From assembly GCA_964498395.1 (NCBI GenBank), contig CAZCHE010000004.1:418419-482418 (forward strand): a stretch of 64,000 bases of DNA, given 5' to 3'. Numbering within the stretch: the stretch's first letter is position 1; every line of letters begins with the position of its first letter. The translations under genes and the position numbers were made by a program. Shown in pieces: positions 26,980 through 35,109 of the stretch. Origin of the DNA: Parapedobacter sp964498395 (GTDB lineage: Bacteria; Bacteroidota; Bacteroidia; Sphingobacteriales; Sphingobacteriaceae). A model generated the notes under the pieces. The model ran no database searches and was not told the origin of the DNA. It saw only the letters and a program-made list of their open reading frames with translations.

Positions 26980-27863
26980 CTCACCTCCCCGTACATGCCT
27001 ATTTTCAGCAAGCCATCGTTCTGAACCCGGATTTTTATGGCATAAACCAAGTTTTGACGCTCATCCTTAGTTTGGATGGTCTTGGGGGTAAATTCGGCTT
27101 TATCGCTGATCCATTCTACCGTGCCTTCGTATTCGCGGTATTGGCCGTCTTGGTCATCCACCAGTACGGTTACGGACTGGTGGAGCTGGAGGTCTGTCAG
27201 TTGTGGCGCTGTGATATAAGCCCGTAGAATGATGGATGATAGGTCTGCTATTTTGTAGAGTGGTTTGCCTGTCGTGGCCATTTCGTTGGTCTCGGCATAT
27301 TTGACCAGCACGGTGCCATTGATGGGGTTGATGATGCGGCTTTTGGCCAACTGGTCTTCCAACTGCGCAATCTGTATTTCAAGTGGCGTGGCTTCTTGGG
27401 CAAGGCTTGAGGAAGTGATTCCGAGGTTCGATTGCTGCGCTGCAAGTTGCTTTTTGATGATAGCCACCTGTGCATCGGCATCATCTAATTGCTTGGGTGT
27501 GGCGGCATCGGCCTTTACCATATTGGCAATGCGTTGTTGTTCACGGATAGCCTGGCCGAGTTGTTCCTCCAATGCGGCCACTTGCACGGCCACATTGGGT
27601 CGTTTGCTGAGTACAGCGCCGATTTGCGACTGGAGTTGGCGTTTTTTCAGGTAAAGTTGCGTACTGTCGATATACCCCACGGCTTGTTCAGCATAAAGCT
27701 GTTGCCCTTCTTGGATGTCAAGCGCTTTGATCACCCCGTTTGCTTCGGAGGAGATAATGGTTTCCACCGCTTCAAAGGTGCCCGAAGCATCGTAGGCGGT
27801 GGGTTTGTTAGTGCATGATGCCAATATAACGGCTGCTAATGCGAATGTTTTGATGGTATTCAT
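26967..27863 (-). CDS. HlyD-family membrane fusion lipoprotein, efflux operon
   Basis: A 298-residue periplasmic adaptor. The start is taken at MNTIKTFALAAVILASC (ATG at 27863), giving a clean lipoprotein signal with the lipobox LASC; the longer frame adds an unlikely 25-residue leader overlapping tolC. A biotinyl-lipoyl-like half (ISSEANGVIKALDIQEGQQLYAEQAVGYID), a coiled-coil hairpin (about 70-155) and a beta-barrel domain follow, matching YbhG. It should bridge the ABC-2 channel and the TolC-type outer-membrane protein. Confidence 0.88.
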   Translation of the reverse strand: MNTIKTFALAAVILASCTNKPTAYDASGTFEAVETIISSEANGVIKALDIQEGQQLYAEQAVGYIDSTQLYLKKRQLQSQIGAVLSKRPNVAVQVAALEEQLGQAIREQQRIANMVKADAATPKQLDDADAQVAIIKKQLAAQQSNLGITSSSLAQEATPLEIQIAQLEDQLAKSRIINPINGTVLVKYAETNEMATTGKPLYKIADLSSIILRAYITAPQLTDLQLHQSVTVLVDDQDGQYREYEGTVEWISDKAEFTPKTIQTKDERQNLVYAIKIRVQNDGLLKIGMYGEVRWSH

Positions 27864-27882
27864 GGTTAAGAGATCGTTAGGG

Positions 27883-29148
27883 TTAATTACCTGTTGTGTG
27901 CTTGATGTCATATTGGGCCATGAGCAGTTGAATCTCATGGAGGATTTTGGCCAATTTGGCTTGGTCTTCCGCGTTTACCTCCCGAATGTAATCGGCGGTG
28001 TTGCTAACCCCGTTTTCCAATTGGGCTAGGGCGGCATCTTTTACCGAGGTACGGAGGGAAATGATTTCGTTGTCGGTGTTCAGCAGTTTTTCATATTTTG
28101 CCAATGTAACATGATGTTGCGTAAGGGTCAGGTCTGTATGGAATAAGAATGCTTCTTGCTGCACGCCGATAGTTTGTCGCTTGATATCCAGTAAGGCCTT
28201 TTCCTTTTTCAAGATATAGAAACCCGATAGTGGTACGGTCAATCGGATGCCACCATAGTAGTAGGCTTCCACATCGTTACTAAGCATGTTGAGGGCTGGT
28301 CGGCCAATTCCTCCTTGCAGGAACAATCCCAATTTAGGCAGGTTCTTAGCGGACAGCATTTTGCTTTCCACGTCGATGCGATTTCGTTGCTGGGTATACC
28401 ATTCGAGTTCGGGTCGATTGATTTGCGGTGTGCTGTGCTGCTCGCGGGGTTTTTCCAGCACGGTATCCTCGTCTAACGTTTGGTTGATAAATAACCCCAG
28501 CATTTGGATGTATGACTTCCGTGTGGCCAGCAATTCGATGGTGCGTTGGTCTGTTTTCAACAGTTCGGCTTCAAGGACACTTCCGCTACTCTTCAATGCA
28601 GTACCATTGGCAATAGCGGCATTGGTTTTTTCCAAACCAGCCTGTATGTCTTTTTTGAGGAGATCGTTTTGGGCAAGTTGGGCGTCTAGCAGTAGGATGC
28701 CAAAATAGAGTTGGTTGACACGCTCCTTGATGCGATAGAGTTCTACTTCAAGTGCTTGTTCTTCGACGGCAGCAGTTGCCTCAATCGCCAGCTTTTGCAG
28801 TCGGGTGACGCCACCATCATAAAGGTTTTGGCTCACTTCGCCGTATAATTTATATTGATCCTTGCTGATCGTCGGGATATCCACACCGGGCACCTGAATC
28901 GGGATTTGCGTCACCGCTGATTGGTGGGTCGCTTGCCCGTTGATATGAAGTTGGGGCAGGTATCCGGTATTTGCTTGTGCTACGGAGTACGATTTGCTCC
29001 GCTCAATCAACTCCCGTTGCTTCACAAGGGGGTAATTTTCCGTAGCGAGGTGGTGGGCGCTTTCGAGTGTGAGTGGTTGCGCTTGGGCCACTAGGTGGAT
29101 AGCTGTCAGGGAGCAGGCACCTACTAACGAAAGAAATAACTTAATCAT
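27883..29148 (-). CDS. TolC-family outer-membrane efflux protein
   Basis: A 421-residue outer-membrane factor with a signal peptide (MIKLFLSLVGACSLTAIHLVAQAQ) and the repeated OEP helical layout: LTLESAHHLATENYPLVKQRE at the start of the first repeat and EKYEKLL/ISLRTSVKDAALAQLENGVS in the second. It is the first gene of the pump operon; a palindromic operator (29166-29183) lies 17 bases before its ATG. It provides the outer-membrane duct for the HlyD/ABC-2 system. Confidence 0.88.
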   Translation of the reverse strand: MIKLFLSLVGACSLTAIHLVAQAQPLTLESAHHLATENYPLVKQRELIERSKSYSVAQANTGYLPQLHINGQATHQSAVTQIPIQVPGVDIPTISKDQYKLYGEVSQNLYDGGVTRLQKLAIEATAAVEEQALEVELYRIKERVNQLYFGILLLDAQLAQNDLLKKDIQAGLEKTNAAIANGTALKSSGSVLEAELLKTDQRTIELLATRKSYIQMLGLFINQTLDEDTVLEKPREQHSTPQINRPELEWYTQQRNRIDVESKMLSAKNLPKLGLFLQGGIGRPALNMLSNDVEAYYYGGIRLTVPLSGFYILKKEKALLDIKRQTIGVQQEAFLFHTDLTLTQHHVTLAKYEKLLNTDNEIISLRTSVKDAALAQLENGVSNTADYIREVNAEDQAKLAKILHEIQLLMAQYDIKHTTGN

Positions 29149-29165
29149 TGTGTTTGTTTTTTTGA

Positions 29166-29183
29166 ATTAATCATTTGATTAAT
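29166..29183. promoter_or_regulatory. Palindromic operator upstream of tolC
   Basis: ATTAATCATTTGATTAAT is a perfect 8+2+8 palindrome 18-35 bases before the tolC ATG. Its 16-base core TTAATCATTTGATTAA recurs exactly at 29870-29885 upstream of the tetR gene. Placement in front of both transcription units of the locus points to the TetR regulator as the binder. Binding itself is inference. Confidence 0.72.
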
Positions 29184-29199
29184 ATAGGGGCAAAAAATT

Positions 29200-29814
29200 T
29201 TATTCAGCTTCTAGCATGGCTTTGAACCATATTTTGATTAATTGTTTACGTTCGTTAATGAGCGCAACTACTGTTTCGGATTCCGCGCCTGTTATGATTT
29301 GCAGAATCGGTTTTCCAATGAACGGAAATATGATCATGCCCAACAGGTTGAAAATAAACTGCAATGGATTGATGTCCGGTCGTCTTTCTTTCAATTGGCG
29401 GAAAAAGGCTGAATCAACAATCTTTGTTTTGGCAATAATAAGGTTGGCAAATTTGTCGGGATTATTCTTGATCTCACCCAACACGAACAGGGGTATGTCG
29501 GGATTGTTCAGCAAGGTATCGATGTAATGGGTGGCTGCTTGTTCAACTTTCTGCTCGATGCTGGTATGCTCATCTGTCAAAACGGGAGCAATCTTACCGA
29601 TTAGTATATGCATTTTTTCCATGATGACCAACTCAAACAGTTTTTCCTTGCTGCGGAAGTAATAATTGAGCAATGCAAGGTTGATACCCGCTTCTTCAGC
29701 GATATCACGGGTTCGCGTTCCAGCATATCCCTTTTTTGTGAATACTTTGCGGGCTGCTTCTTTGATTTTTTCCTCGGTGCTGAGGTCTGATGTTGTTTGC
29801 TTCTTTCTTGCCAT
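29200..29814 (-). CDS. TetR/AcrR-family repressor of the adjacent efflux operon
   Basis: A 204-residue regulator. The N-terminal helix-turn-helix is clear (EEKIKEAARKVFTKKGYAGTRTRDIAEEAGINLALLNYYFRSKEKLFELVI), followed by an all-helical ligand-binding domain that looks like the YbiH/CecR C-terminal type. It is encoded 51 bases upstream of tolC in the same direction. The promoter (29834-29865) and two palindromes upstream (29851-29865 and 29868-29887) suggest autoregulation, and the second palindrome is shared with tolC. The inducer is unknown. Confidence 0.88.
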   Translation of the reverse strand: MARKKQTTSDLSTEEKIKEAARKVFTKKGYAGTRTRDIAEEAGINLALLNYYFRSKEKLFELVIMEKMHILIGKIAPVLTDEHTSIEQKVEQAATHYIDTLLNNPDIPLFVLGEIKNNPDKFANLIIAKTKIVDSAFFRQLKERRPDINPLQFIFNLLGMIIFPFIGKPILQIITGAESETVVALINERKQLIKIWFKAMLEAE

Positions 29815-29833
29815 TGTTCGCCTCGGTACCGTG

Positions 29834-29865
29834 CAAATATAAGATGAGTTTTTGGTTTAACCAAA
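29834..29865 (-). promoter_or_regulatory. tetR promoter (TTTG-N20-TATATTTG) with overlapping palindrome
   Basis: On the minus strand TTTG (29865-29862) and TATATTTG (29841-29834) are 20 bases apart, close to the Bacteroidota consensus TTTG-N17-19-TAnnTTTG, with the ATG 20 bases beyond the -7 box. The spacer contains a 15-base palindrome at 29851-29865 (TTTGGTT-T-AACCAAA) that covers the -33 box, so a bound repressor would block the promoter. Confidence 0.6.
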
Positions 29866-29867
29866 TA

Positions 29868-29887
29868 TTTTAATCATTTGATTAAAA
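29868..29887. promoter_or_regulatory. Palindromic operator upstream of tetR
   Basis: A perfect 9+2+9 palindrome, arms TTTTAATCA and TGATTAAAA around TT, lying just upstream of the tetR -33 box. The central 16 bases are identical to the operator before tolC. Confidence 0.72.
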
Positions 29888-29958
29888 TAATCGATAAAAC
29901 CTATGTATATATATTAAAATCAGCTATATAACTATAAAAATGGAAGATTGGTTTGCGG

Positions 29959-30504
29959 TAAAATAGCACGCCATTGCAATACTTCATAGCTCCATTGTGC
30001 TATGGCATAGGTCTAATGCAGTACTTCAACGTGCTGATGTAATACTTCAACGGGTCTATGAAGTATAGCAACGCCGCATTGCCGTACGTCAAAGGCCTAA
30101 TGTAATACTACATGGCACTGTTGTAATACCGCATGACACTGTTGTAGTGCCGCAATGCGGCTATGCAGTATGGCGACGCGCACTCGCCGTACTTCATAAG
30201 CCTAATGCAATATTGCGTGGCACCGTTGTAGTACCGCAAGACGGCCATGCAGTATAGAGACGCGCCCTTGCCGTATTTCATAAACCTAATGCAATACTGC
30301 ATGGCACCGTTGTAGTGCCACAAAGCGGCTATGCAGTATGGCGGCGCGCCCTTGCCACACTTCATAAGCCTAATGCAATACTGCATGGCACCGTTGTAGT
30401 ACCGCAAGACCGCCATGCAGTATAGAGACGCGCCCTTGCCATACTTCATAAGGCTATTGCCATGCTACAAAACGCTGATGTAATATCGCAAACGACGCTT
30501 TTTC
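29959..30504. repeat. Array of 26 gapless 21-bp units with 84-bp and 168-bp higher-order periods
   Basis: The 546 bases divide exactly into 26 units of 21 bases with no insertion or deletion. By eye, position 1 is T in 25 of 26, positions 17-18 are TG in 24 of 26, and most units start TA(C/T)..CA and end TGCA(G/A) or TGTA(G/A). Units 12-23 (30190-30441) form three copies of an 84-base block of four unit types, and alternate blocks match better (168-base superperiod). Unit junctions read TGCA(G/A)TACTGCA-like, nearly palindromic. The array lies between tetR and the 3' end of crcB. It is not a CRISPR (no spacer/repeat alternation). Function unknown. Confidence 0.93.
30108..30449 (-). CDS. Doubtful heptad-repeat ORF inside the 21-bp array
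   Basis: A 113-residue open frame that exists because 21 bases equal seven codons: heptads such as YNGAMQY, CIRLMKY, GKGASLY and CMAVLRY follow one another 16 times, giving a Tyr/Met/Cys-rich protein with no signal peptide, hydrophobic core or known fold. The frame covers only part of the array and stops inside it, and the repeat continues on either side without an open frame. It is more likely a by-product of DNA repeat structure than a gene, but translation is not excluded. Confidence 0.2.
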   Translation of the reverse strand: MKYGKGASLYCMAVLRYYNGAMQYCIRLMKCGKGAPPYCIAALWHYNGAMQYCIRFMKYGKGASLYCMAVLRYYNGATQYCIRLMKYGECASPYCIAALRHYNSVMRYYNSAM

Positions 30505-30691
30505 GTCCACTTGACGGAAAAGAATACCAGCAATTTATGCTTTTTGGGCATGAAGAACCCAGCATGATATTTCGGTTTCTGTTGGCCTGATAGCCATTGT
30601 GACCCCAAACCATTGCTCTCCATGGAGTAACCATCAATTAAATTGCGTCTGGCAATACCTCGATGACGTCATCGAATTGCTGGACAATTCC
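30505..30691. other. Spacer between the repeat array and crcB, with a 16-bp palindrome
   Basis: No ORF or RNA gene is seen. It contains a perfect spacerless palindrome TCGATGACGTCATCGA at 30660-30675, 17 bases from the crcB stop codon. It lacks a U-run, so it is not a standard terminator, and could be a protein-binding site or chance. Confidence 0.5.
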
Positions 30692-31066
30692 TCAAACCAC
30701 CTTCATTACCCACATCCCTAGCCACACAAAGAGTACGCCCAACAATACACTCGCTAATGTGTAAAACAGGGCTAATAGGGGCTGGTTGTTATTCAAGAGG
30801 TATAGGTTTTCATTGGCAAAAGTGGAAAAGGTGGTAAACCCTCCACAGAACCCTGTCACCAATAATAACTTAAGTTGATGGTTAGCAGATTGTTGCTCCA
30901 GAGCGCCGATGAGTAATCCGATGAGTAAGCAACCCACCAGATTGACAATGAAAGTGGCCAGCGGAAATGTGCCTTGATGGTACTTGCTCGTCATGACAGA
31001 CACTAGGAAACGGAAAATACTACCTATGCCTCCGCCAATACCGACCATGATGAGCTGTTTAATCAT
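30692..31066 (-). CDS. crcB: CrcB/Fluc fluoride channel
   Basis: A 124-residue four-helix membrane protein starting at the ATG at 31066 (MIKQLIMVGIGGGIGSIFRFLVS). CrcB hallmarks are GGGIGSIFRF, the second-helix FPLATFIVNLVGCLLIGLLIGAL with the pore Asn, the TGFCGGFTTFSTFANE signature, and a final hydrophobic helix. It exports fluoride as a dual-topology dimer. No fluoride riboswitch was recognised in the leader. A TATTTTTG box at 31124-31131 may be its promoter. Confidence 0.92.
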   Translation of the reverse strand: MIKQLIMVGIGGGIGSIFRFLVSVMTSKYHQGTFPLATFIVNLVGCLLIGLLIGALEQQSANHQLKLLLVTGFCGGFTTFSTFANENLYLLNNNQPLLALFYTLASVLLGVLFVWLGMWVMKVV

Positions 31067-31123
31067 TTGTATTGATTTTATAGTTGAATCGTGTTTGCAT
31101 TCAAGGGCAATTTGGATGAAAGA

Positions 31124-31131
31124 CAAAAATA
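31124..31131 (-). promoter_or_regulatory. Candidate -7 box (TATTTTTG) before crcB
   Basis: The minus strand reads TATTTTTG, matching TAnnTTTG, 57 bases before the ATG. No good -33 element was found. Confidence 0.35.
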
Positions 31132-31274
31132 GTTAAAAATGTGGTAAGTGGTGGAGTGGGTTCAATGGTTGAGCGGGTGAAATGGTCGGGTGCAGGTAGC
31201 CACCTGCGCTCGCCCGAGGTGAGGCTGATTGTTTACTTGATTTGGTGAATGAGTTAAGTAGGACGGCACCTAAG

Positions 31275-32057
31275 TCAAAACAATTCCCGGCTTAAAATAT
31301 AAATCCCCATCGTGAGCACGAACCATCCAAAGCCTGAGCGTAGTCGTTCGCCCGGTATCCGGCGACCGATAATGCTTCCGATGATGACGCCAAAGATGGT
31401 AATAGCTAATATTTTGAATAGAAATACCCAGTCGATATATACGTGTCCGATATCACCCAAAAAGCCTACGAGCGAATTGATGGTAATGATGAAAAGGGAA
31501 GTGCCAATAGCCTCTTTGATCGGGATACCAATTAACAAGACCAATGCTGGTATGATGAGGAATCCTCCTCCGGCGCCCAAAAGTCCGGTAACCAGCCCAA
31601 TACCTACGCCATATCCGAATAGTTTGATCATGCTGGTTTGATGACGTACAAGCTCTTTTTCCCGATGTCCGAGAATCATGGATACAGAGGCTGCCAGCAT
31701 CAGCACGGAAAAGAATACCATAATAGTGGTAGACTTCGTGACCACAAAGGTGCTGGATTGCAGCAGTACATCCGGGATTTGCGGAAGGACATATTTGCGT
31801 ACGAGAAAGACCGTTACCACCGATGTGAGGCCAAACGACAGGGCAGCCCGTATATTGACGTAACCTTTGCTGTATTGGTATGCCGTTCCGGTGAGGCTGG
31901 TCAATCCGACAATAAATAGGGAGTATGAGGTGGCCAATGTGGGTTCAAGATGGAACAGGTATACAAATACCGGTACGGTAAGAATGGAACCCCCGCCACC
32001 GATAAGGCCTAGGGAAATGCCGATAAAAATAGACAAGATATAACCTATTATTTCCAT
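31275..32057 (-). CDS. TauE/SafE (TSUP) family membrane transporter
   Basis: A 260-residue protein with about eight membrane helices and the duplicated TSUP signatures: GISLGLIGGGGSILTVPVFVYLFHLEP near the N-terminus and GLVTGLLGAGGGFLIIPALVLLIGIPIKEAIGTSLFIITINS in the second half. The family exports sulfite, sulfonates or related anions. It is encoded 208 bases upstream of crcB in the same direction. Substrate not determined. Confidence 0.88.
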   Translation of the reverse strand: MEIIGYILSIFIGISLGLIGGGGSILTVPVFVYLFHLEPTLATSYSLFIVGLTSLTGTAYQYSKGYVNIRAALSFGLTSVVTVFLVRKYVLPQIPDVLLQSSTFVVTKSTTIMVFFSVLMLAASVSMILGHREKELVRHQTSMIKLFGYGVGIGLVTGLLGAGGGFLIIPALVLLIGIPIKEAIGTSLFIITINSLVGFLGDIGHVYIDWVFLFKILAITIFGVIIGSIIGRRIPGERLRSGFGWFVLTMGIYILSRELF

Positions 32058-32249
32058 TAACTAACGGTATTTCATGAATCGGGTGTTTGAGCAAAGTACG
32101 TGTAAATTGGTTAGTTTATCAAGCTAGCGGGAAAATACTGGTTGTAAATACATAAATAATCGCTACAAACATAACACCAGCAAAACCAAATGGATGACTG
32201 ATTGTTTGTACTAACAGTTAAAGATCAGTTTACCAAGAAATCAGACGGC

Positions 32250-32537
32250 ATGGATGCTAAGACCAAAGAATTAATTGATGATGTAAGAGAACGGTTTAGT
32301 GAGGCCTACGAAAACCGTAATATAGCCAATTCGGAGCGTCTGCTCTCGGTGGCCGCGGGTGCTTTTGTGCTGTATACCGGTATTACCCGCATGTTTAAAA
32401 CACCGCTGTCATCCCTCGCCGAGGTAGCCGTAGGGGGGGCACTTATTCTTCGTGGTGCCACGGGGTATTGCCCAATAAAGGACTCGGTATGCCCGGATAG
32501 GGAAGTGACCATCGTAGAACGAATTGTCGAGGAATAG
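32250..32537 (+). CDS. DUF2892-like (YgaP transmembrane) small membrane protein
   Basis: A 95-residue protein starting at the ATG at 32250 (MDAKTKELIDDVRERFSE); the longer frame begins at TTG. An N-terminal amphipathic segment is followed by ANSERLLSVAAGAFVLYTGI and a second hydrophobic hairpin (SSLAEVAVGGALILRGATGYCPIKDSV), the NxxER...G..L..RG.TG.CP pattern of YgaP-type DUF2892 domains. It is divergent from the TSUP gene; sulfur metabolism is a possible common theme because DUF2892 is often fused to rhodanese domains, but this is inference. Confidence 0.75.
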   Translation: MDAKTKELIDDVRERFSEAYENRNIANSERLLSVAAGAFVLYTGITRMFKTPLSSLAEVAVGGALILRGATGYCPIKDSVCPDREVTIVERIVEE

Positions 32538-32589
32538 GAACGAATACTTTGGTCGGTCGGCATTTTTAACGATATTGGCATGCTGAAAC

Positions 32590-34161
32590 ATGTATTCCAA
32601 GACCACCGTGCCAAACGTAACGCCAGCAGGGCCAAACCGCGTAAAACGCATTTTTTCAGGTTCCTTGTGGGGGATATTGGCCAGGGTATTGGATGCGCTG
32701 GTCAAGTTTTTCACCATTCCGCTGCTCGTAAGCTTTTATGGAAAGTCTGACTACGGGTTAATTACCCTCGCTTTTTCCCTGAATGCCTATCTGCGACTAA
32801 TGGATATGGGCTTCAATGTAGGGGCTGTGCGCTTCTTTTCCATGTGGGTCGAAAAAGGCGAATGGGATAAGATCGGTCGGGTATCGCGTTCTAGCATGAT
32901 CTTTTATGGAGCCATCGGGATGGTTAATGCTATCCTCTTCATCGTGATGGCTCACCATGGGCAGCACCTCTTTACCATGACAGATGCTCAGGTGCCCATC
33001 TATCGGCAGATGATGTACGTGCTTGCGTTTTCTGCCATCTTCAATTGGTTGAATAACGTGGTCATCCAGTTGCTGAGTGCCAAAGATGAGTTGGGGTACG
33101 TCAACCGGGTCGTGGTATTGAGCAGCATATTGAATTTCGCAATGGCGTTGGTCGCCATTGCGTGGCGGCTGCCACTCATCATTTATTTCATTGGCTACAC
33201 GTTGGCCATCCTTTCCCCCGTACCGCTATACGTCAGGCGACTTCGGGTTTACGGGCTTCCGCTTCGTTTTCTGCTTTCGCCCAAATGGGATGGCCCTGCA
33301 TTCAAGGAGATATGGGTGTATAGCCTGGCCATATTTGCGATGGGTATATTCCAGCTAACCGCCAATGATCTACGTCCGTTGTTGCTGGGTAGGTTTGCCA
33401 CGGGCATGGAGGTGCTTACCGATTACCGGGTCATGCAAACCATTGCCTCCCTTATCCTGACTTTCGGAGGTGTTTTCCTCCAGGTATTGCTTCCGTCGGC
33501 GTCGAAAATCTATGCCGAGGGCAATCAACAACAAATTACGCGGATGGTCTACGAAGCTACGAAATACATTTCCATCTTCTTGGCATGCGCGGTGTTTGTC
33601 CTCATATTGAATGCTGAACCTATTTTGGTGTTGTATATGGGCGATGGTTACGCAAGTCTTTCATTGTGGCTGTCACTATGGTTACTGACCGTATTGTTGT
33701 CCATGCATAATACACCGGTGGCGAGCCTGGTGCTTTCCAGTGGCAAAACCCGATTCCTTGTTTATTCTTCGGCCACGGCATGCCTTGTGTCTTTGCCCAT
33801 CACCATTTTATTTGCCGAACGGCTACAGGTAGGGGCTGCGGTAGTGGGATATATGGTCTACATGGTTTTACAAATCGGGTTTTATTACGTGTATTATATT
33901 CCAAAAATCCTGAAGCTAAATAGTTGGCACCTCTTTGCCAACGCGTTCGCGCCGGCTGCTATAGGTGGTGCATTGACTTGGTTAGTGGTTCATTATTTGG
34001 CACAACAATTGGCCATGCCGATTGGTGTTTTTGGGGTGATTGCCAATTCAGTGATATTCTTCGCCATTTACATCGGTTATTTGCGGTTCTTTGTGGTAAA
34101 AGCCGCCGATATCCATTATCTTCGAGAAAAACTACTGGGAAAAAGAAAAGGAAATGCCTAA
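32590..34161 (+). CDS. Oligosaccharide flippase family protein (Wzx-like)
   Basis: A 523-residue polytopic membrane protein with 12-14 predicted helices and the MATE-like Polysacc_synt pattern near its N-terminus (SGSLWGILARVLDALVKFFTIPLLVSFYGKSDYGLITLAFSL). It should flip undecaprenyl-linked repeat units across the inner membrane. It is the first gene of the plus-strand polysaccharide cluster and overlaps the next glycosyltransferase gene by 8 bases, so an operon is very likely. Confidence 0.87.
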   Translation: MYSKTTVPNVTPAGPNRVKRIFSGSLWGILARVLDALVKFFTIPLLVSFYGKSDYGLITLAFSLNAYLRLMDMGFNVGAVRFFSMWVEKGEWDKIGRVSRSSMIFYGAIGMVNAILFIVMAHHGQHLFTMTDAQVPIYRQMMYVLAFSAIFNWLNNVVIQLLSAKDELGYVNRVVVLSSILNFAMALVAIAWRLPLIIYFIGYTLAILSPVPLYVRRLRVYGLPLRFLLSPKWDGPAFKEIWVYSLAIFAMGIFQLTANDLRPLLLGRFATGMEVLTDYRVMQTIASLILTFGGVFLQVLLPSASKIYAEGNQQQITRMVYEATKYISIFLACAVFVLILNAEPILVLYMGDGYASLSLWLSLWLLTVLLSMHNTPVASLVLSSGKTRFLVYSSATACLVSLPITILFAERLQVGAAVVGYMVYMVLQIGFYYVYYIPKILKLNSWHLFANAFAPAAIGGALTWLVVHYLAQQLAMPIGVFGVIANSVIFFAIYIGYLRFFVVKAADIHYLREKLLGKRKGNA

Positions 34162-35101
34162 ATTTTCGGTTTGTATACCTGCATATAAAAGCCGGTTTTT
34201 GGAGGAATGCATGAGCAGTATCCTGCAACAAACGCTGGCCGATTTCGAACTGATTGTGTTGAATGACCACTCGCCGGAACCCGTTAGGCAGATCGTGGAG
34301 CGGTTTGCGGATGCCCGCATTCGTTATGTGGAGAATGAAACTAATGTGGGAGCCGTTAGGCTAGTAGACAATTGGAACAAATGCCTGTCATTGGCCAGCG
34401 GTGAATACATCATGGTGATGGGGGATGATGACCGTTTGGAACCCGATTACCTGGAAGTGTTTTCGGGATTGATTGCGGCATGTCCGGATGTAAACGTATA
34501 CCACTGCCGCAGTCTCGTCATCGACGATGCAGGGAGGCCTTTGCAGCTTACCCCGGCTTGGCCCGAATATGAGCGGGTATGTGATAATATTTGGCACCGT
34601 TTGCTACAATTACGCTCCCAATACATTTCCGATTTTGTATATCGTGTGGATGCGCTTCGCGGGCAAGGGGGTTTTTATTCGCTGCCGCTCGCATGGGGTT
34701 CAGACGATATCACCGCCTATATTGCGTGCGCCGAAAAAGGAATTGCACATACCAACAAAGCGGTTTTCACCTATCGGAGCAACGGTCTGTCCATCACGTC
34801 CACCGGCAACGATTTGGAGAAAATGCGTGCGAATATCGGGTATGCCCAATGGTTGAGCCACTTTCTAGACACGCATGTTCCGGACGAAACCGAGCAGGTG
34901 GTGTATGCCAACCTGCGAGAACAACAAAATACACTTATGCAACGGCGAAAGCGTTACACGATGGCGCTATCGATGCGTTATCGTGCGTTCAGCAAACTGT
35001 GGATGTGGTGTAAGCACCGGAAGGAATTTGGTCTTGAGTGGAAAGACATTGTTATTGCTTTTGTAAAATCGCGAGGATTGCGAGAAGCGGGGCAGCGTTG
35101 A
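34154..35101 (+). CDS. Family 2 glycosyltransferase
   Basis: A 315-residue GT-A enzyme. The N-terminus MPKFSVCIPAYKSRFLEECMSSILQQTLADFELIVLNDHSPEP and the metal-binding MVMGDDDRLEPDYLE are typical of GT2. It has no membrane segments and would act at the cytoplasmic face, adding a sugar to the lipid-linked repeat unit. Donor and acceptor unknown. Confidence 0.88.
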   Translation: MPKFSVCIPAYKSRFLEECMSSILQQTLADFELIVLNDHSPEPVRQIVERFADARIRYVENETNVGAVRLVDNWNKCLSLASGEYIMVMGDDDRLEPDYLEVFSGLIAACPDVNVYHCRSLVIDDAGRPLQLTPAWPEYERVCDNIWHRLLQLRSQYISDFVYRVDALRGQGGFYSLPLAWGSDDITAYIACAEKGIAHTNKAVFTYRSNGLSITSTGNDLEKMRANIGYAQWLSHFLDTHVPDETEQVVYANLREQQNTLMQRRKRYTMALSMRYRAFSKLWMWCKHRKEFGLEWKDIVIAFVKSRGLREAGQR

Positions 35102-35109
35102 AGAAGCCT

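Noticed and set aside
29959..30504. The 21-bp array as a CRISPR
   Set aside because: Units are contiguous with no constant-repeat/variable-spacer alternation and no cas genes are near.
31067..31274. Possible fluoride riboswitch upstream of crcB
   Set aside because: The leader does not show the GGNGATGG...pseudoknot pattern of the crcB motif; only a small GCAGGT/ACCTGC hairpin is present.
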